The position numbers were made by a program, and so were the translations under genes. The notes beneath the pieces were generated by a model. That model was not told the origin of the DNA, did not search any database, and saw only the letters and a list, made by a program, of their open reading frames with translations. Below, in pieces: positions 9,162 to 18,709 of a stretch of 64,000 nt of DNA. The stretch lies in NCBI GenBank assembly GCA_937951625.1, contig CALFBP010000037.1:35796-99795 (forward strand). The letters are read 5' to 3'. The DNA is from an uncultured Thermoguttaceae bacterium. GTDB taxonomy: Bacteria; Planctomycetota; Planctomycetia; Pirellulales; Thermoguttaceae. Positions within the stretch are counted from its first letter, which is position 1; each line of letters starts with the position of its first letter.

Positions 9162-9902
9162 ATGTTCCAGCCTTTTTGGGGCGCTATTTGGCGACGAGAC
9201 GCACAAATCTGGCTCAATCTGCGCGGCCTCGGCAGGTGGTGGGGGACGGCCATGGTTCTGGTCGGCCTTTGTCTGGGGACTCTGGGTTGCAAATCCCCCT
9301 GGCCCTTGGGCGGGAAGGTCTCCGACACGGTGCCGGGGATCACGCCGCCTCGGGAGCGGATTGCCGAGTTGCGAAAGCTGAGCAAGCAGGCCGCTTCCGC
9401 CACTCCCGAGCAGCGAGAACAAATCGCCGCCCAAGTTGCCGCGGCTTATCCCCACGAATCCGACCCACTGGTGCGACTCGAAATGGTCCGCACCTTGGGT
9501 AATTGTCCAGGGCCGACGGCCGAACACGCCTTGCGGGGGGCCGCCAAAGACAAAGACGCCGATGTCCGCGCCGAGGTGTGTCGGGCGTTGGGAAAACAGC
9601 CGGGTGCAACGGCCTCCGAAGTCCTCCGCGAGCGTCTGGCCAGCGACTCGGACATCGATGTCCGTTTGGCCGCGGCGGAGGCCTTAGGTTCGATTCGCGA
9701 TCCGAGTTCCGTGGCTGCCCTTGCCGTGGCCTTGGAAGACCGTGATCCCGCCATGCAATATCGGGCGGTGCGGTCCTTGCGCCGGGTGGCGCCTGTCGAT
9801 CTGGGCAACGACGTGGACCGTTGGCGTCAATACGTCAAGGACGGCTCCATCGCCCCGCCCAAGCCCTTCTCCTTAGCAGAGACGATCCGCAACCTATTCT
9901 GA
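9162..9902 (+). CDS. HEAT-repeat lipoprotein
   Basis: A 246-residue predicted lipoprotein. The N-terminus has basic residues, a hydrophobic stretch and a lipobox ending LGTLGC (Cys about residue 43). After a charged linker come at least three to four HEAT-like helical repeats: DPLVRLEMVRTLGNC, DADVRAEVCRALGKQ, DIDVRLAAAEALGSI and DPAMQYRAVRSLRRV. Such repeats serve protein binding and no enzyme motif is present. The start ATG is kept because it supplies the basic n-region; an internal ATG at 9252 would leave a very short signal. Its last 9 bases overlap the end of the convergent MnmE-like gene. Confidence 0.75.
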   Translation: MFQPFWGAIWRRDAQIWLNLRGLGRWWGTAMVLVGLCLGTLGCKSPWPLGGKVSDTVPGITPPRERIAELRKLSKQAASATPEQREQIAAQVAAAYPHESDPLVRLEMVRTLGNCPGPTAEHALRGAAKDKDADVRAEVCRALGKQPGATASEVLRERLASDSDIDVRLAAAEALGSIRDPSSVAALAVALEDRDPAMQYRAVRSLRRVAPVDLGNDVDRWRQYVKDGSIAPPKPFSLAETIRNLF

Positions 9903-11027
9903 ACGGTGCAGCATCGCCTCCAACGTTTCGGCCGCGCCCGCCACATCGGCCTGCACGAGCTGGTCGATTCCGCGAAGGAGCCCCTCCGCTTGATCGGGTG
10001 TGAAGGGCACGGCCTCGCCTGGTTCGGGCGGGTTGGGAACCAGCCGCAAGGAAATCTCGCGGAGCAAGTCCTCAAGCCCACTTTGCCGAAGGGCGCTGAG
10101 GTGGAGGCCTTGCGGACGAGAACCGACGGAGGCGGCGTCCAGGTCCGCCTTGTTGTGGACCACAATCGCTCCCGGCTCGGTCGCGACCAGGGCCTCGTCG
10201 GCTGCCGACCAAGAGGCAGCACGATCGAAGACCAACACGACCAGGTCCGCCTCGGACAAAGCCTGGCGGGCAACCGCTACACCGGCTTGTTCCACGGGAT
10301 GCGCCGTGTCGCGCAGGCCCGCCGAGTCGCAAAGCTCCACCAGCCAGCCGTCCACCGCCGTCACCGAGCTTACCAGATCGCGCGTGGTGCCTGCTTGCGG
10401 ATCGACGATTGCTCGGCCAAAGCCAACGATCGCGTTCAGCAGCGTGCTCTTTCCGGCGTTGGGGGGGCCGGCGATCACCACACGCCAGGGGCGGATCAGA
10501 TGCAGGCCGATGGGAACGCGGAGGAGAAGCTGTTGAAGCCGTCGGCCAGCTTCAGCCGCGCCCCCGTTGCGAAGAAGCTCAACCACCGATTGGATCGCTC
10601 GCGACAATGCACCCTGAAACTGGTCCAGTAGGATGGCGGCGGTTCGCTCAGTTCTCGCTTCGGCCAGGGCGATCCAGGCCGCGGTGCGAATCGCATCACT
10701 GGCGTGCCGCTGGACCCAGGATTGCCAGGGGAGGCAGTGGCATCCTTGCTCGACCAGGGCCTGTTGTATCCGAGCCACGGCTGCCCGGCCGCCGTGGCAG
10801 TGGACTTCGACCGAATGCTCGGATCGCACGCGGACGACCACGGGTTCGGCCGGTTCAGCCCCCCAATTCCCGAAGAACAGTCGATCGGGGACCTTGTCAC
10901 TCAACGGGCGACCGCTAGCGGAGTGGAACAGAGCCTGCGCCCGTCGCAGGGCGCCGGGACCTTCGATCAGCAGGGAGGCGATGGCTCCCCGGGCTGTCGG
11001 CGTCAAGTGGACTACCGTGTCACGCAA
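9894..11027 (-). CDS. MnmE/TrmE-like GTPase lacking the C-terminal CxGK motif
   Basis: A 377-residue divergent relative of MnmE, the GTPase that with MnmG modifies wobble uridine in tRNA. Residues 1-110 match the formyl-tetrahydrofolate-binding TrmE N-domain (VEVHCHGGRAAV at about 73-84). The G domain has intact motifs: GPPNAGKST (187-195), GTTRD (213-217), DSAG (234-237) and NKAD (292-295). The protein ends in AMLHRSE and has no C-terminal C-[ILV]-G-K, whose Cys is needed for the modification chemistry; canonical MnmE is about 450 residues. The likely start is a TTG at 11027 overlapping the rhomboid stop codon by 8 bases, suggesting translational coupling. It may be a paralogue with another role rather than the housekeeping enzyme. 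Confidence 0.8.
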   Translation of the reverse strand: MRDTVVHLTPTARGAIASLLIEGPGALRRAQALFHSASGRPLSDKVPDRLFFGNWGAEPAEPVVVRVRSEHSVEVHCHGGRAAVARIQQALVEQGCHCLPWQSWVQRHASDAIRTAAWIALAEARTERTAAILLDQFQGALSRAIQSVVELLRNGGAAEAGRRLQQLLLRVPIGLHLIRPWRVVIAGPPNAGKSTLLNAIVGFGRAIVDPQAGTTRDLVSSVTAVDGWLVELCDSAGLRDTAHPVEQAGVAVARQALSEADLVVLVFDRAASWSAADEALVATEPGAIVVHNKADLDAASVGSRPQGLHLSALRQSGLEDLLREISLRLVPNPPEPGEAVPFTPDQAEGLLRGIDQLVQADVAGAAETLEAMLHRSE

Positions 11028-11901
11028 AGCGATCTTTAGAACTTTGGCGGCGCTTCTGATATTGACGGCTGGCGGCTTCGAGCGTGCTGCGTTCCTGCCG
11101 CGTGAGGCTGGCCTCGCCAGAGCGGGAAATCTTTTCCAGAATCCGGTCGACTTCGGCACTCAGGTCGTCCGGCGGATCCTTTTCTTTTTCCTCCGGGGTG
11201 TGAACGCGGAGTTTGGGTTGTCGCCGGAGCCAGCGCAATGAGAATCGGGGCCACCACCGGCCAAAGTTGAGGCCCAAGGCATAGTAGGCCAAGGCCAAGG
11301 CCGCGCCGCCTAGGTGGACGGCATAGGCTACCCGGGCGCCTTCAGATCGGGCGACCGCGCCATAGGCGTCGCCCGCCACCAGCAGCACGCCGGCGAACCA
11401 AGCCGGCACGGGGATCACGAAGTACAAGGCCAAGGTGCGGCGAGGGAAAATCAAGGCATAGAGCATGACGATCCCGGCCACGGCGCCCGACGCCCCCACA
11501 CAGCCCAATTCGGCAGGTGCTTCTTGCAGCGTTCCCGCAGCGGCCCAGACCACCCCGCCGAACACGATCATCGCCACGTACACCCGGAGGAATTCTTTCG
11601 TCCCGTAGAGATCCTCAATGTCGCGGCCCAAAAAGAATAGCCCCAGCATGTTTGCGAGGATGTGCCAGGGTTCGCGGGAGTGCAGGAATCCGTAGGTGAG
11701 GAACTGCCACCAGTCCCAGGGCCGGACTAACGTGGCGACGCGGAGCTTGCACCAGGAGGTCAATCGGCCATCCAAGAGCACCCAATCGACCAGATACACG
11801 ACGACGTTGGCCAGCACAAGGGCCCCAACCGCCGAACGAGGGGCCCAGGCGGTTCCCGCCGGAACCTCCCGACGGTAGTACTCTCGGTCGTAAATGCCCA
11901 T
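11020..11901 (-). CDS. Rhomboid-family intramembrane serine protease
   Basis: A 293-residue polytopic membrane protein that would cleave transmembrane substrates within the bilayer. H80 and N84 in HILANMLGLFFLG match the rhomboid TM2 motif. Ser138 in GASGAVAGIV is the catalytic nucleophile and His196 in YAVHLGGAAL the catalytic partner. A charged cytoplasmic tail follows, with SRSGEASLTRQERSTLE, a segment often found in planctomycete rhomboids. The start is placed at MGIYDREYYRRE, a characteristic N-terminus, rather than the longer frame. It is the first gene of a two-gene unit and overlaps the MnmE-like gene. Confidence 0.9.
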   Translation of the reverse strand: MGIYDREYYRREVPAGTAWAPRSAVGALVLANVVVYLVDWVLLDGRLTSWCKLRVATLVRPWDWWQFLTYGFLHSREPWHILANMLGLFFLGRDIEDLYGTKEFLRVYVAMIVFGGVVWAAAGTLQEAPAELGCVGASGAVAGIVMLYALIFPRRTLALYFVIPVPAWFAGVLLVAGDAYGAVARSEGARVAYAVHLGGAALALAYYALGLNFGRWWPRFSLRWLRRQPKLRVHTPEEKEKDPPDDLSAEVDRILEKISRSGEASLTRQERSTLEAASRQYQKRRQSSKDRFA

Positions 11902-12008
11902 CTTTCCGTCTACATGCCGCAAGCCGCGCGTCGCCCAATCCGCCGGCCCTCCCGGGCCGTGCTTCGTCAATCCAAAAAGGGCGAGCGACGCGTGTCCGTC
12001 GCCTCATC

Positions 12009-12932
12009 CTACGGGGCAAGCCCGACCTGAGCCAGTTTGCTGGTCCGGGCGTCAATCCGTTGAATGGCTTCGAGCTGTAAGCGAGCCAATTCGCTGGCCG
12101 CCGCACGATTGGCCTGTTCGGTTTTTTGAATCGCGTCCTGCAACTCGGCGAGTTTCGCCTCCAACTCCGCTTGATGCTTGGCGACTAGGGCATACTCTTC
12201 CTGCATCGCCTGGATGTCTGCCTTGGTCGCGGCAATCTCCTTTTGAAGCAGGTCCACACCCTGACGAGCCGAGGCTTCTGCTCGTTCCACGGCGTCGGCA
12301 TCTAAGGTTGTGGCGGCGATTAGATCGTCCAGATAGACCCGCTGCCGATAGTAATCGTTCAATAACACCAAATAATCGACCTCGCCGGCCTCGGAGTCGA
12401 TGGGTTCGCCGGGCATGACCTCGTAAAGCGACCACGGACCGCGATTGCGGCGGAGCCGCTCTCGTTCGTCATCCGTCATTGGCCGCACCGGTTGCAACTG
12501 CCATTGCTGCCCGGCCACGGCTGCCACGGAGAACTCGCCCAGATACACCGCCGGCCCTTGAGCCGTGGGTTCCTGAAACACAAACATTTGGGCTTTCAAG
12601 GCATCGGGGTGCGGGACGGGGAGCTGGGTGACCACCGTGGCCTCACCCGTCTCGGGATTCACGACCTTCGGGACCGATCCCCGCCACACCCGGCCGCGGC
12701 CAATCACCAAGCGATGCACCTCTTGCGCAAGTTGCCGGACGCCGGGCTTGTCTTCGCTCTCGCCTTCCATCAAAAGCTCTTGTTGCCGACGTGTGGCGGC
12801 GATGGCCTCCTCATACTTTTGAACGGCCTGACCCCAGTAGCTCCGGGCCTTCAGAGCCTTTGCGGCAAAGTACCAATAGGCTAGCGCCACAACCATCACC
12901 AGCCCAACGAGGACCTTATTCCAAGTGCTCAT
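12009..12932 (-). CDS. Membrane-anchored coiled-coil protein, function unknown
   Basis: A 307-residue protein with a single N-terminal transmembrane helix (residues about 6-24, VLVGLVMVVALAYWYFAAK) and a long charged body. Residues about 30-60 and 215-300 are strongly helical with heptad-like spacing (for example LLQKEIAATKADIQAMQEEY), predicting coiled coils. The middle part (about 75-205) is beta-rich with no motif I recognise. Similar single-pass coiled-coil proteins are frequent in planctomycetes, but no function is assigned. It precedes the rhomboid gene on the same strand, with 107 bases between them. Confidence 0.7.
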   Translation of the reverse strand: MSTWNKVLVGLVMVVALAYWYFAAKALKARSYWGQAVQKYEEAIAATRRQQELLMEGESEDKPGVRQLAQEVHRLVIGRGRVWRGSVPKVVNPETGEATVVTQLPVPHPDALKAQMFVFQEPTAQGPAVYLGEFSVAAVAGQQWQLQPVRPMTDDERERLRRNRGPWSLYEVMPGEPIDSEAGEVDYLVLLNDYYRQRVYLDDLIAATTLDADAVERAEASARQGVDLLQKEIAATKADIQAMQEEYALVAKHQAELEAKLAELQDAIQKTEQANRAAASELARLQLEAIQRIDARTSKLAQVGLAP

Positions 12933-13456
12933 GAGAAGCTCGGCCCAGTCCGGAAAAGTTCCTTTTTAGGGAGCACCCTGCGGTCATCCGGTCGGCGACC
13001 GGAGGCGCACCACCCCGCTTCAGCAAACCTCCTGTCCCGCCTCGTCGCAGCCCCGCACGGTCGGGGCATGGCGTCCATAACCTCGATGGTATTCACGGCC
13101 CATGCGACTGTCAAGCTTCTTTCCAATCCGCAAAAATTACGCAACCTATTGACTTGCCTTACCTTGCTGAATGACCTTACGCCGCAACCCTCACTTAAGC
13201 CGCACAATCGTTTAAGTCTCCCCAGTCGGGCGACGAAAATCTAACTGAGAGTTTTCCTCTCGGTGCCGGAAGGGCTGGTCGAGGGCGCATCTTTTCTTGC
13301 CTGAGGGCCTTCGGCCACGATTCCCGGAATAGGGAGGAGCCACTCTTTAAGGCCTCCTCGTGGTGGCGCCGAGCCACAGGTTGAGTACCGATCGCCATAA
13401 TGGGCCGCCGGACGGCCACCCCAGAAGTGCGGTGTTTTACAGCGGCGAACATTGGA
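12933..13456. other. Divergent intergenic region with a GC-rich hairpin
   Basis: This 524-base gap separates the coiled-coil gene from the long TolC-like gene and must hold promoters for both. The one clear structure is the hairpin at 13050-13067. No gene-like frame with a ribosome-binding site was found. Confidence 0.5.
13050..13067. repeat. Recurrent GC-rich hairpin, copy 1
   Basis: GCCCCG (13050-13055) pairs with CGGGGC (13062-13067) around a six-base loop. The same stem, preceded by the same CGCA bases, occurs at 55468-55486. Both lie just upstream of a minus-strand gene. Confidence 0.45.
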
Positions 13457-15994
13457 ATGTCCAATTGCAGGGGGCACACGGAGCATTGTGGCGGTCTTGG
13501 CCTTGGAGGGACCACGTGGGTCGTCCTCTTGCTGGCAGCCGCCGTCGGCTGTAATCGTGCCCATTATCGCTGTCAGGCCGACCGCGAGGTGTATGGCGCC
13601 GTCGCCTGCGCCACGGCGGATCCCCGGTGGAGCCTGGAGGATTTTTCCATTCAGCCGGATCCCGCCTCGCGGATGTACGATCCCGACGACCCAGACGCCC
13701 CGCCCATGCCGCCGGACGATCCCGAATCGCACGAGCGGATGCACTACGTTGACGGCAAGCGCGGTTGGAAATACTGGCACCGCAACGGCGACACACCCTA
13801 TGTGGAGAATCCCGTCTGGCGCGTGTACCTGCCGCGCGACGACGACGGTGTGGTGAACCTGGACCGTCAGGGGGCGATGCAACTGGCGCTGTTGCACTCG
13901 CGGCAATATCAGTCGCACTTGGAGGAACTCTATCTCTCGGCCCTGCAAGTCACGTTCGAGCGATTCCGTTTCGACACCCAGTTTTTCGGAGGCACGACCA
14001 CGAATTACGCGGCGGACGGCCCGCTCCGTTTCGGCAATTCCCAAAGCACGTTGAGCCACGTCAACGAGCTCGAAGCCCGACGATTATTCGCCTCGGGCGG
14101 CGAATTGCTCGTCGGCCTGGCCAATTCGCTGGTGTGGCAATTTTCCTCGCCTGATACCTATCGCACGAACACCTTGCTGGACTTCTCGTTGGTGCAGCCG
14201 CTATTGCGTGCTGGGGGTCGGGCGGTGGTGATGGAGCGTTTGACCGCGTCGGAACGGGCCCTGCTGGCCAATGTGCGTCAAATGGAGCAATTCCGACGGG
14301 GATTCTACTTGGAAGTCGTGGCGGGGCGAAACGCTGGACCTGGCCCCGCCCGTGCCGGCGTGGGAATCCCTTCCATCTCCGTTAGCGGTGGTGGGATCGG
14401 GGGCTTTTTGGCGTTGTTGCAGCGGCAGATCGTAATCCGCAACCAGCAAGTCAACGTGCAAGTCGTGCAAAGCAACCTGGATCAGCTCGACGCCTTGTTT
14501 CGTTTCAATCGTCTGGACTCGCGGACAGGCAAGCTTCAAGTCGAGCAGGCCCGCCAACAGTTGCTGGACTCGCAGAGCCAACTTGTCGCCCTGGAAGCGG
14601 ATTATGGCGATCGGTTGGACAGCTTCAAGGTGCTGCTTGGGCTTCCGCCCGACCTGGAAATGAAAATCTCCGACCCGCTTTTGGACCGCTTCAACCTGAT
14701 CGCGCCCACCACGTCGCGGACGAGCGAAATGGTTTCGCGGTTGCTGGGAAAAATTCGGCAGAAAGACGAGCCCATCCCGCCCAACCTTGCCCAGGAAATC
14801 GACGCCATCCGCCAAAGCGTGCTTACCCAACTGGAGGTGGTGGCGGAGGATCTCAAGGCCTTTCACGCTGCGCTGCCCGAACGACGCAGGGCCTTGGAAC
14901 TGCTGAGCAGCCGAGAAGAAATCCGCTCTGGCAAGATCAATCCAAACGCCTTCCGGATCGAGGGCCCCACGGATCGGGAGTCGCTTCGTGGCAAGACGCT
15001 TGCCGAGCTGGCGTTGAACCAGCGGGCGGCGTTGCCGACCTATGAGCTGCCGGAATTGAGTGAGCGGGTGCGAGCCACGCTGGCCGAATTGGGGCGTTTG
15101 GTGCTGTCGAAACCGTCGCCTTCGGCCAAGCCCCCTGGGACGCCTCAGGAGTCGGAAACTGAAGATTCGCTCCGTTCGCAGCTTACCGCGCTGTTGGATA
15201 CGCTTTCGGACCAGATGCTGCAATTGACGCTGATTCAAGCGGCCGCGCGGCTCGACACCGTCTCGCTCACCTGGATCGACATGAGCCCAGAGGAAGCATT
15301 CCGCATTGCCCGCGTTAACCGTCCCGATTGGATGAACGCCCGTGCCGCGCTGGTCGATTCCTGGCGGCAGATCGAAGTGCTGGCCAACAGCCTGCAAAGC
15401 AACCTGAACGTCACATTCAGCGGCGACGTGAACACGGTGAACAACAACCCGCTGGAATTTCGCGGCTCGACGGGCCGATTGAGGGTGGGCTTGGAGTTCG
15501 ACGCCCCCTTGACACGCGTAGCGGAACGCAACGCCTACCGCGCGGCGCAAATCGCCTATCAACAGACGCGGCGTCGCTATTACGCCTTCGAAGACGCGAT
15601 CCACCAATCCCTCCGCGCCACGTTGCGCGACATTCGGCTGGCGCAACTGGATTTCGAGTTGCGCCGCGCGGCCGTGTTCGTGGCGATCACGCAGCTCGAC
15701 TTGACACGGCTGGGCCTCCAACGTCCACCGCGGCCTGGCGAAACCGGCCAACTAGGCGCGACCACGGCGCGAGACCTGTTGCAAGCCTCCTCCGCGCTGT
15801 TGAACGCCCAAAACAACTTTTTGAACGCCTGGCTGAATTACGAAGTCCAGCGGATGGGCCTGGACTTCGACTTGGGCACGATGCGTCTGGACGAAAACGG
15901 CATGTGGATCGATCCGGGACCCATCCTGTCCAGCGACGCCGTCGCCGAGCCTGCGGACGAAACCGCGATCGCCCCGCTGCCGCCAAACTTCTGA
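13457..15994 (+). CDS. Very long TolC-like outer-membrane protein
   Basis: An 845-residue exported protein related to outer-membrane efflux channels. The signal region ends in a lipobox-like LAAAVGC (Cys about 32). The N-terminal 130 residues after the signal are Asp/Pro-rich. TolC-type helical segments follow: residues about 130-430 (with NQQVNVQVVQSNLDQLDALF) and 590-800 (with MSPEEAFRIARVNRPDWMNA and YRAAQIAYQQTRRRYYAFED). An extra alpha-helical insert of roughly 150 residues between the two halves makes it nearly twice the length of TolC. The start ATG gives the best signal sequence. No pump genes are adjacent. Such oversized OEP proteins are seen in planctomycetes, but the substrate is unknown. 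Confidence 0.75.
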   Translation: MSNCRGHTEHCGGLGLGGTTWVVLLLAAAVGCNRAHYRCQADREVYGAVACATADPRWSLEDFSIQPDPASRMYDPDDPDAPPMPPDDPESHERMHYVDGKRGWKYWHRNGDTPYVENPVWRVYLPRDDDGVVNLDRQGAMQLALLHSRQYQSHLEELYLSALQVTFERFRFDTQFFGGTTTNYAADGPLRFGNSQSTLSHVNELEARRLFASGGELLVGLANSLVWQFSSPDTYRTNTLLDFSLVQPLLRAGGRAVVMERLTASERALLANVRQMEQFRRGFYLEVVAGRNAGPGPARAGVGIPSISVSGGGIGGFLALLQRQIVIRNQQVNVQVVQSNLDQLDALFRFNRLDSRTGKLQVEQARQQLLDSQSQLVALEADYGDRLDSFKVLLGLPPDLEMKISDPLLDRFNLIAPTTSRTSEMVSRLLGKIRQKDEPIPPNLAQEIDAIRQSVLTQLEVVAEDLKAFHAALPERRRALELLSSREEIRSGKINPNAFRIEGPTDRESLRGKTLAELALNQRAALPTYELPELSERVRATLAELGRLVLSKPSPSAKPPGTPQESETEDSLRSQLTALLDTLSDQMLQLTLIQAAARLDTVSLTWIDMSPEEAFRIARVNRPDWMNARAALVDSWRQIEVLANSLQSNLNVTFSGDVNTVNNNPLEFRGSTGRLRVGLEFDAPLTRVAERNAYRAAQIAYQQTRRRYYAFEDAIHQSLRATLRDIRLAQLDFELRRAAVFVAITQLDLTRLGLQRPPRPGETGQLGATTARDLLQASSALLNAQNNFLNAWLNYEVQRMGLDFDLGTMRLDENGMWIDPGPILSSDAVAEPADETAIAPLPPNF

Positions 15995-16171
15995 CCGATC
16001 CCGGAATCGTCCTTTTAAGCGCCGTGAGGGGGTCGTGAACGGTCACCGATTCCCCCCTTCGCTTTCAAAAAAACGGCGAGGACCACCTGTCGTCTATATT
16101 CGAAAGCCGGTCCTGTAGGGCCCCATCTCGATGGAATGGGAAACAGCCCACCTCGCCCTTCAGGAAAGCCC

Positions 16172-17437
16172 CTACTGGGAAGGCTCCTTGACACGCGAAG
16201 CCTTGGCTTGTGCCAGTCGGGCCGAGAGCTTTTGGATACGTTCGTCGGGATCGGCTGCTGCGAGTTTGCGCACCGTTTCCAGCAAGGCGGGATCACCGGT
16301 TGTAGCCAGGAGCGTCATGGCTTCCAGGCGGACATCAGGGTCCGGGTCGCGGCTCAGTTCCACAAGCCAAGGGGCCGCGTCTAAGCCCGCCACGTCCGGC
16401 AAGCTGCGGACCAACGCTTGGCGAACCGCGGCGTCGGAATGACGAAGCTGCTTGAAAATTTGGATTTCAGTTGCCGACCACCCCAAGTCTGCCAGCCGCT
16501 GGCACGCGGCCGCTTGTCGCTGCGGATCCTGCTCGTTCAATTCAGTAACGAGGTGCGCGACTTCCGCAGGTTCCGGCGAGTCTCTTGTCATGCTTCCCGG
16601 AACAATAGGGCCTTCGACACTTGCTTGCCGAACACCCGACAACAAGCGAGGTTCATTTGCCGTCGCGCCTCTCGGCGTGCTCTGTTCAGGAGCTTTCTCC
16701 TCGACGGCGTTTACTGCCGAACCCATAGCGGGCAACGGGCTGGGCAAGGCTCCCCCTTGAGGCAGAGGTGCAGGCCTTACAGTCTCCGTATCCGCAACCA
16801 AGCCCTCCGCACGCCGAGGGCAATCCAGTGCATGCACCCCTGGAGGTGTCTGAAGTGATTGCCCAAAGCTCGCGCCGCTGGTTTGGTTTCGCATTTGCGC
16901 GGTGATCCTGCTTAGCAACTGATCATTGAGCGATTCTGCTTGGCGTGGCGTGAGGGAACGCAACACCTCGGCGCAGGCGGCTAGCAGCGGTGCGTCCTCT
17001 CGCGCAGCGTCCGAGATGCCCGCAGAAACCAGTTCACGCAGCAGCTCTGCGGCAACCAATCGCGATGGACCCTGCAAACGTGGCCACGCCTCCACAAGGC
17101 CCATAGCCAATTGACGCCGCCGCGACGCCCGGATCCGCGCCGGCAGTGACTCCCATTGCTTCAACTGACGGCAAATCGCCTTGGCGGCGGCGCGGGAAGC
17201 CGATTCACGCTGGGACTGCAAAACGTCGACCAACGCCGGGACCGCTTCATCGCCCAGTTGGCTGATCCGCTCGACCAAACCTTCGACTTCGCGTTCCGGG
17301 GCCTGTTCCAATGCGTTTCGCCAGGTGTTGGCTAAAAACACGGCGGATTGGTTCCACGCCCAGTGAGCTATCCAGCAGAACCCGATGGTGGAAAGCATGG
17401 TGACACCGAGGAGTGAGCTTTGACGCACGGCCGACAT
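16172..17437 (-). CDS. Membrane-anchored HEAT-repeat protein
   Basis: A 421-residue protein with an N-terminal hydrophobic anchor (residues about 8-28) and helical repeats in two blocks. The first (about 45-175) includes REVEGLVERISQLGDEAVPA. A Pro/Ser-rich linker (about 190-290) separates it from the C-terminal block (295-410), which has clear HEAT units such as DAAVRQALVRSLPDVA and DPDVRLEAMTLLATTG. No catalytic motif was found. A ribosome-binding site AAGGAG lies 8 bases before the ATG. It is divergent from the exported protein at 17750 and convergent with the long TolC-like gene. Confidence 0.7.
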   Translation of the reverse strand: MSAVRQSSLLGVTMLSTIGFCWIAHWAWNQSAVFLANTWRNALEQAPEREVEGLVERISQLGDEAVPALVDVLQSQRESASRAAAKAICRQLKQWESLPARIRASRRRQLAMGLVEAWPRLQGPSRLVAAELLRELVSAGISDAAREDAPLLAACAEVLRSLTPRQAESLNDQLLSRITAQMRNQTSGASFGQSLQTPPGVHALDCPRRAEGLVADTETVRPAPLPQGGALPSPLPAMGSAVNAVEEKAPEQSTPRGATANEPRLLSGVRQASVEGPIVPGSMTRDSPEPAEVAHLVTELNEQDPQRQAAACQRLADLGWSATEIQIFKQLRHSDAAVRQALVRSLPDVAGLDAAPWLVELSRDPDPDVRLEAMTLLATTGDPALLETVRKLAAADPDERIQKLSARLAQAKASRVKEPSQ

Positions 17438-17749
17438 GCCCCAAACTCCTTATCCCCCCCAATTTCTCTGTCTGTTTGCGATGTGGGGGCATTGTCCCTG
17501 AAATCGTAGGAGCGCGACAAGATCGATTACGATCTGTCATTTTGGGAAACGGACGATGCGTGGGCAAACGAAGCAAGCTTTACCAGACAGGGCTTGACTA
17601 GCCGCAAGACCCGGGACTAAGAGCATTTCAGGCGAGGGTGAACATTTTGACTGACCCTACTAGCCCAATCAAGCCGAATAAATGGGACTATCGGTTGCGC
17701 CACCTTGGACGCCGCGCTGCGGTTGCGCCCGCGAGGAGCACACGGAATC
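17438..17749. other. Divergent intergenic region
   Basis: This 312-base gap lies between two divergently transcribed genes and should carry their promoters. I saw no RNA gene, repeat or well-matched promoter in it. Confidence 0.4.
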
Positions 17750-18709
17750 GTGAGACGGCATCTTGGTTCCCGATCTTGGTTCGCTCCCTGGCTGGCAGCC
17801 CTGACGTTGGCTGCCACGACTCTGAGTAGCAATGCCTGGTCGCAAAAAGCCGCGCCCAGCCAAAAGGCAAGCGCCAGTCTGGCCTCTCGGCGTGAGGCGA
17901 TTCAGGCCATTCCCATGGATCGCCTGGGGCCGGAGGCTCGGGCGAAGGTCAAATGGGTGCTGGAAAACACAAGCGTGTATCGTCGCTTGCCGCTCCGCGT
18001 GGTGCTTTGCGACGCCGACCTGTACCGCTTTCTGGTCCAGCACCCCGACGTGGTGGTCAACATCTGGCAAGCCCTGGGAGTGAGCCATTTGTCGATGCGT
18101 CAACTCGACGCGGAGACGTACCAAGTGGACGACGACGCGGGTACATCCGGCACGCTGCAATTCTTATATCGAAGCCGCGATCTACAACTGGTTTATGTCG
18201 ATGGCCGCTACACCGGACGGGTGTTTGGCCACCACGTCCGCGGCCGTGGCATCATGATGCTCCGCAGCGGCTTCGTCCAGGACACGGAGGGCCGCAGCCT
18301 GGTGACCAGCCGGCTGGATGCCTTCATGAACATCGAGCCGGAAAGCGCCGAGTTCCTCTCTAAGACGTTCTTGCCGGTGGTGGGCAAGGTGGCCGATTTC
18401 AATTTTGAGCAGGCGGCCGATTTCCTGGGCAGCCTGTCGAGGACCGCGGAGGTCAATCCCGCGGGCATGCAGCGCCTGGCCAGACGTCTGGAGAAAATTT
18501 CGCCCGAGGTCCGTCAACAATTCGCCCAGCTCGCCGAGCAAGTGGCCCAACGCCGCAGCCAAGCCGGGCCAGGGCAAGTGTCGCAATACTTGGAAATCAC
18601 CGACGCCGATGCTTCGGCCCAGCCGCAGGTACGCATCGCCCAACGCGACTCCCTCCTTGAACCAGCGGCCCTCATTCCCCCCTCGCCTTCGCCTCCGCCA
18701 AAATTTTGA
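17750..18709 (+). CDS. Exported protein of unknown function
   Basis: A 319-residue protein with a signal peptide (basic RRHLGSRSW, then a hydrophobic run ending near SSNAWSQ). The mature part is alpha/beta with no motif I recognise. A central region (about 75-215) contains SHLSMRQLDAETYQVDDDAG and HHVRGRGIMMLRSGFV, and the tail is helical with a Pro-rich end. GTG at 17750 is chosen because GAGGAG lies 11 bases before it; an upstream TTG at 17705 is an alternative. Similar exported proteins occur in other planctomycetes without function. Its 3' end overlaps the convergent acyl ligase by 38 bases. Confidence 0.65.
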   Translation: MRRHLGSRSWFAPWLAALTLAATTLSSNAWSQKAAPSQKASASLASRREAIQAIPMDRLGPEARAKVKWVLENTSVYRRLPLRVVLCDADLYRFLVQHPDVVVNIWQALGVSHLSMRQLDAETYQVDDDAGTSGTLQFLYRSRDLQLVYVDGRYTGRVFGHHVRGRGIMMLRSGFVQDTEGRSLVTSRLDAFMNIEPESAEFLSKTFLPVVGKVADFNFEQAADFLGSLSRTAEVNPAGMQRLARRLEKISPEVRQQFAQLAEQVAQRRSQAGPGQVSQYLEITDADASAQPQVRIAQRDSLLEPAALIPPSPSPPPKF

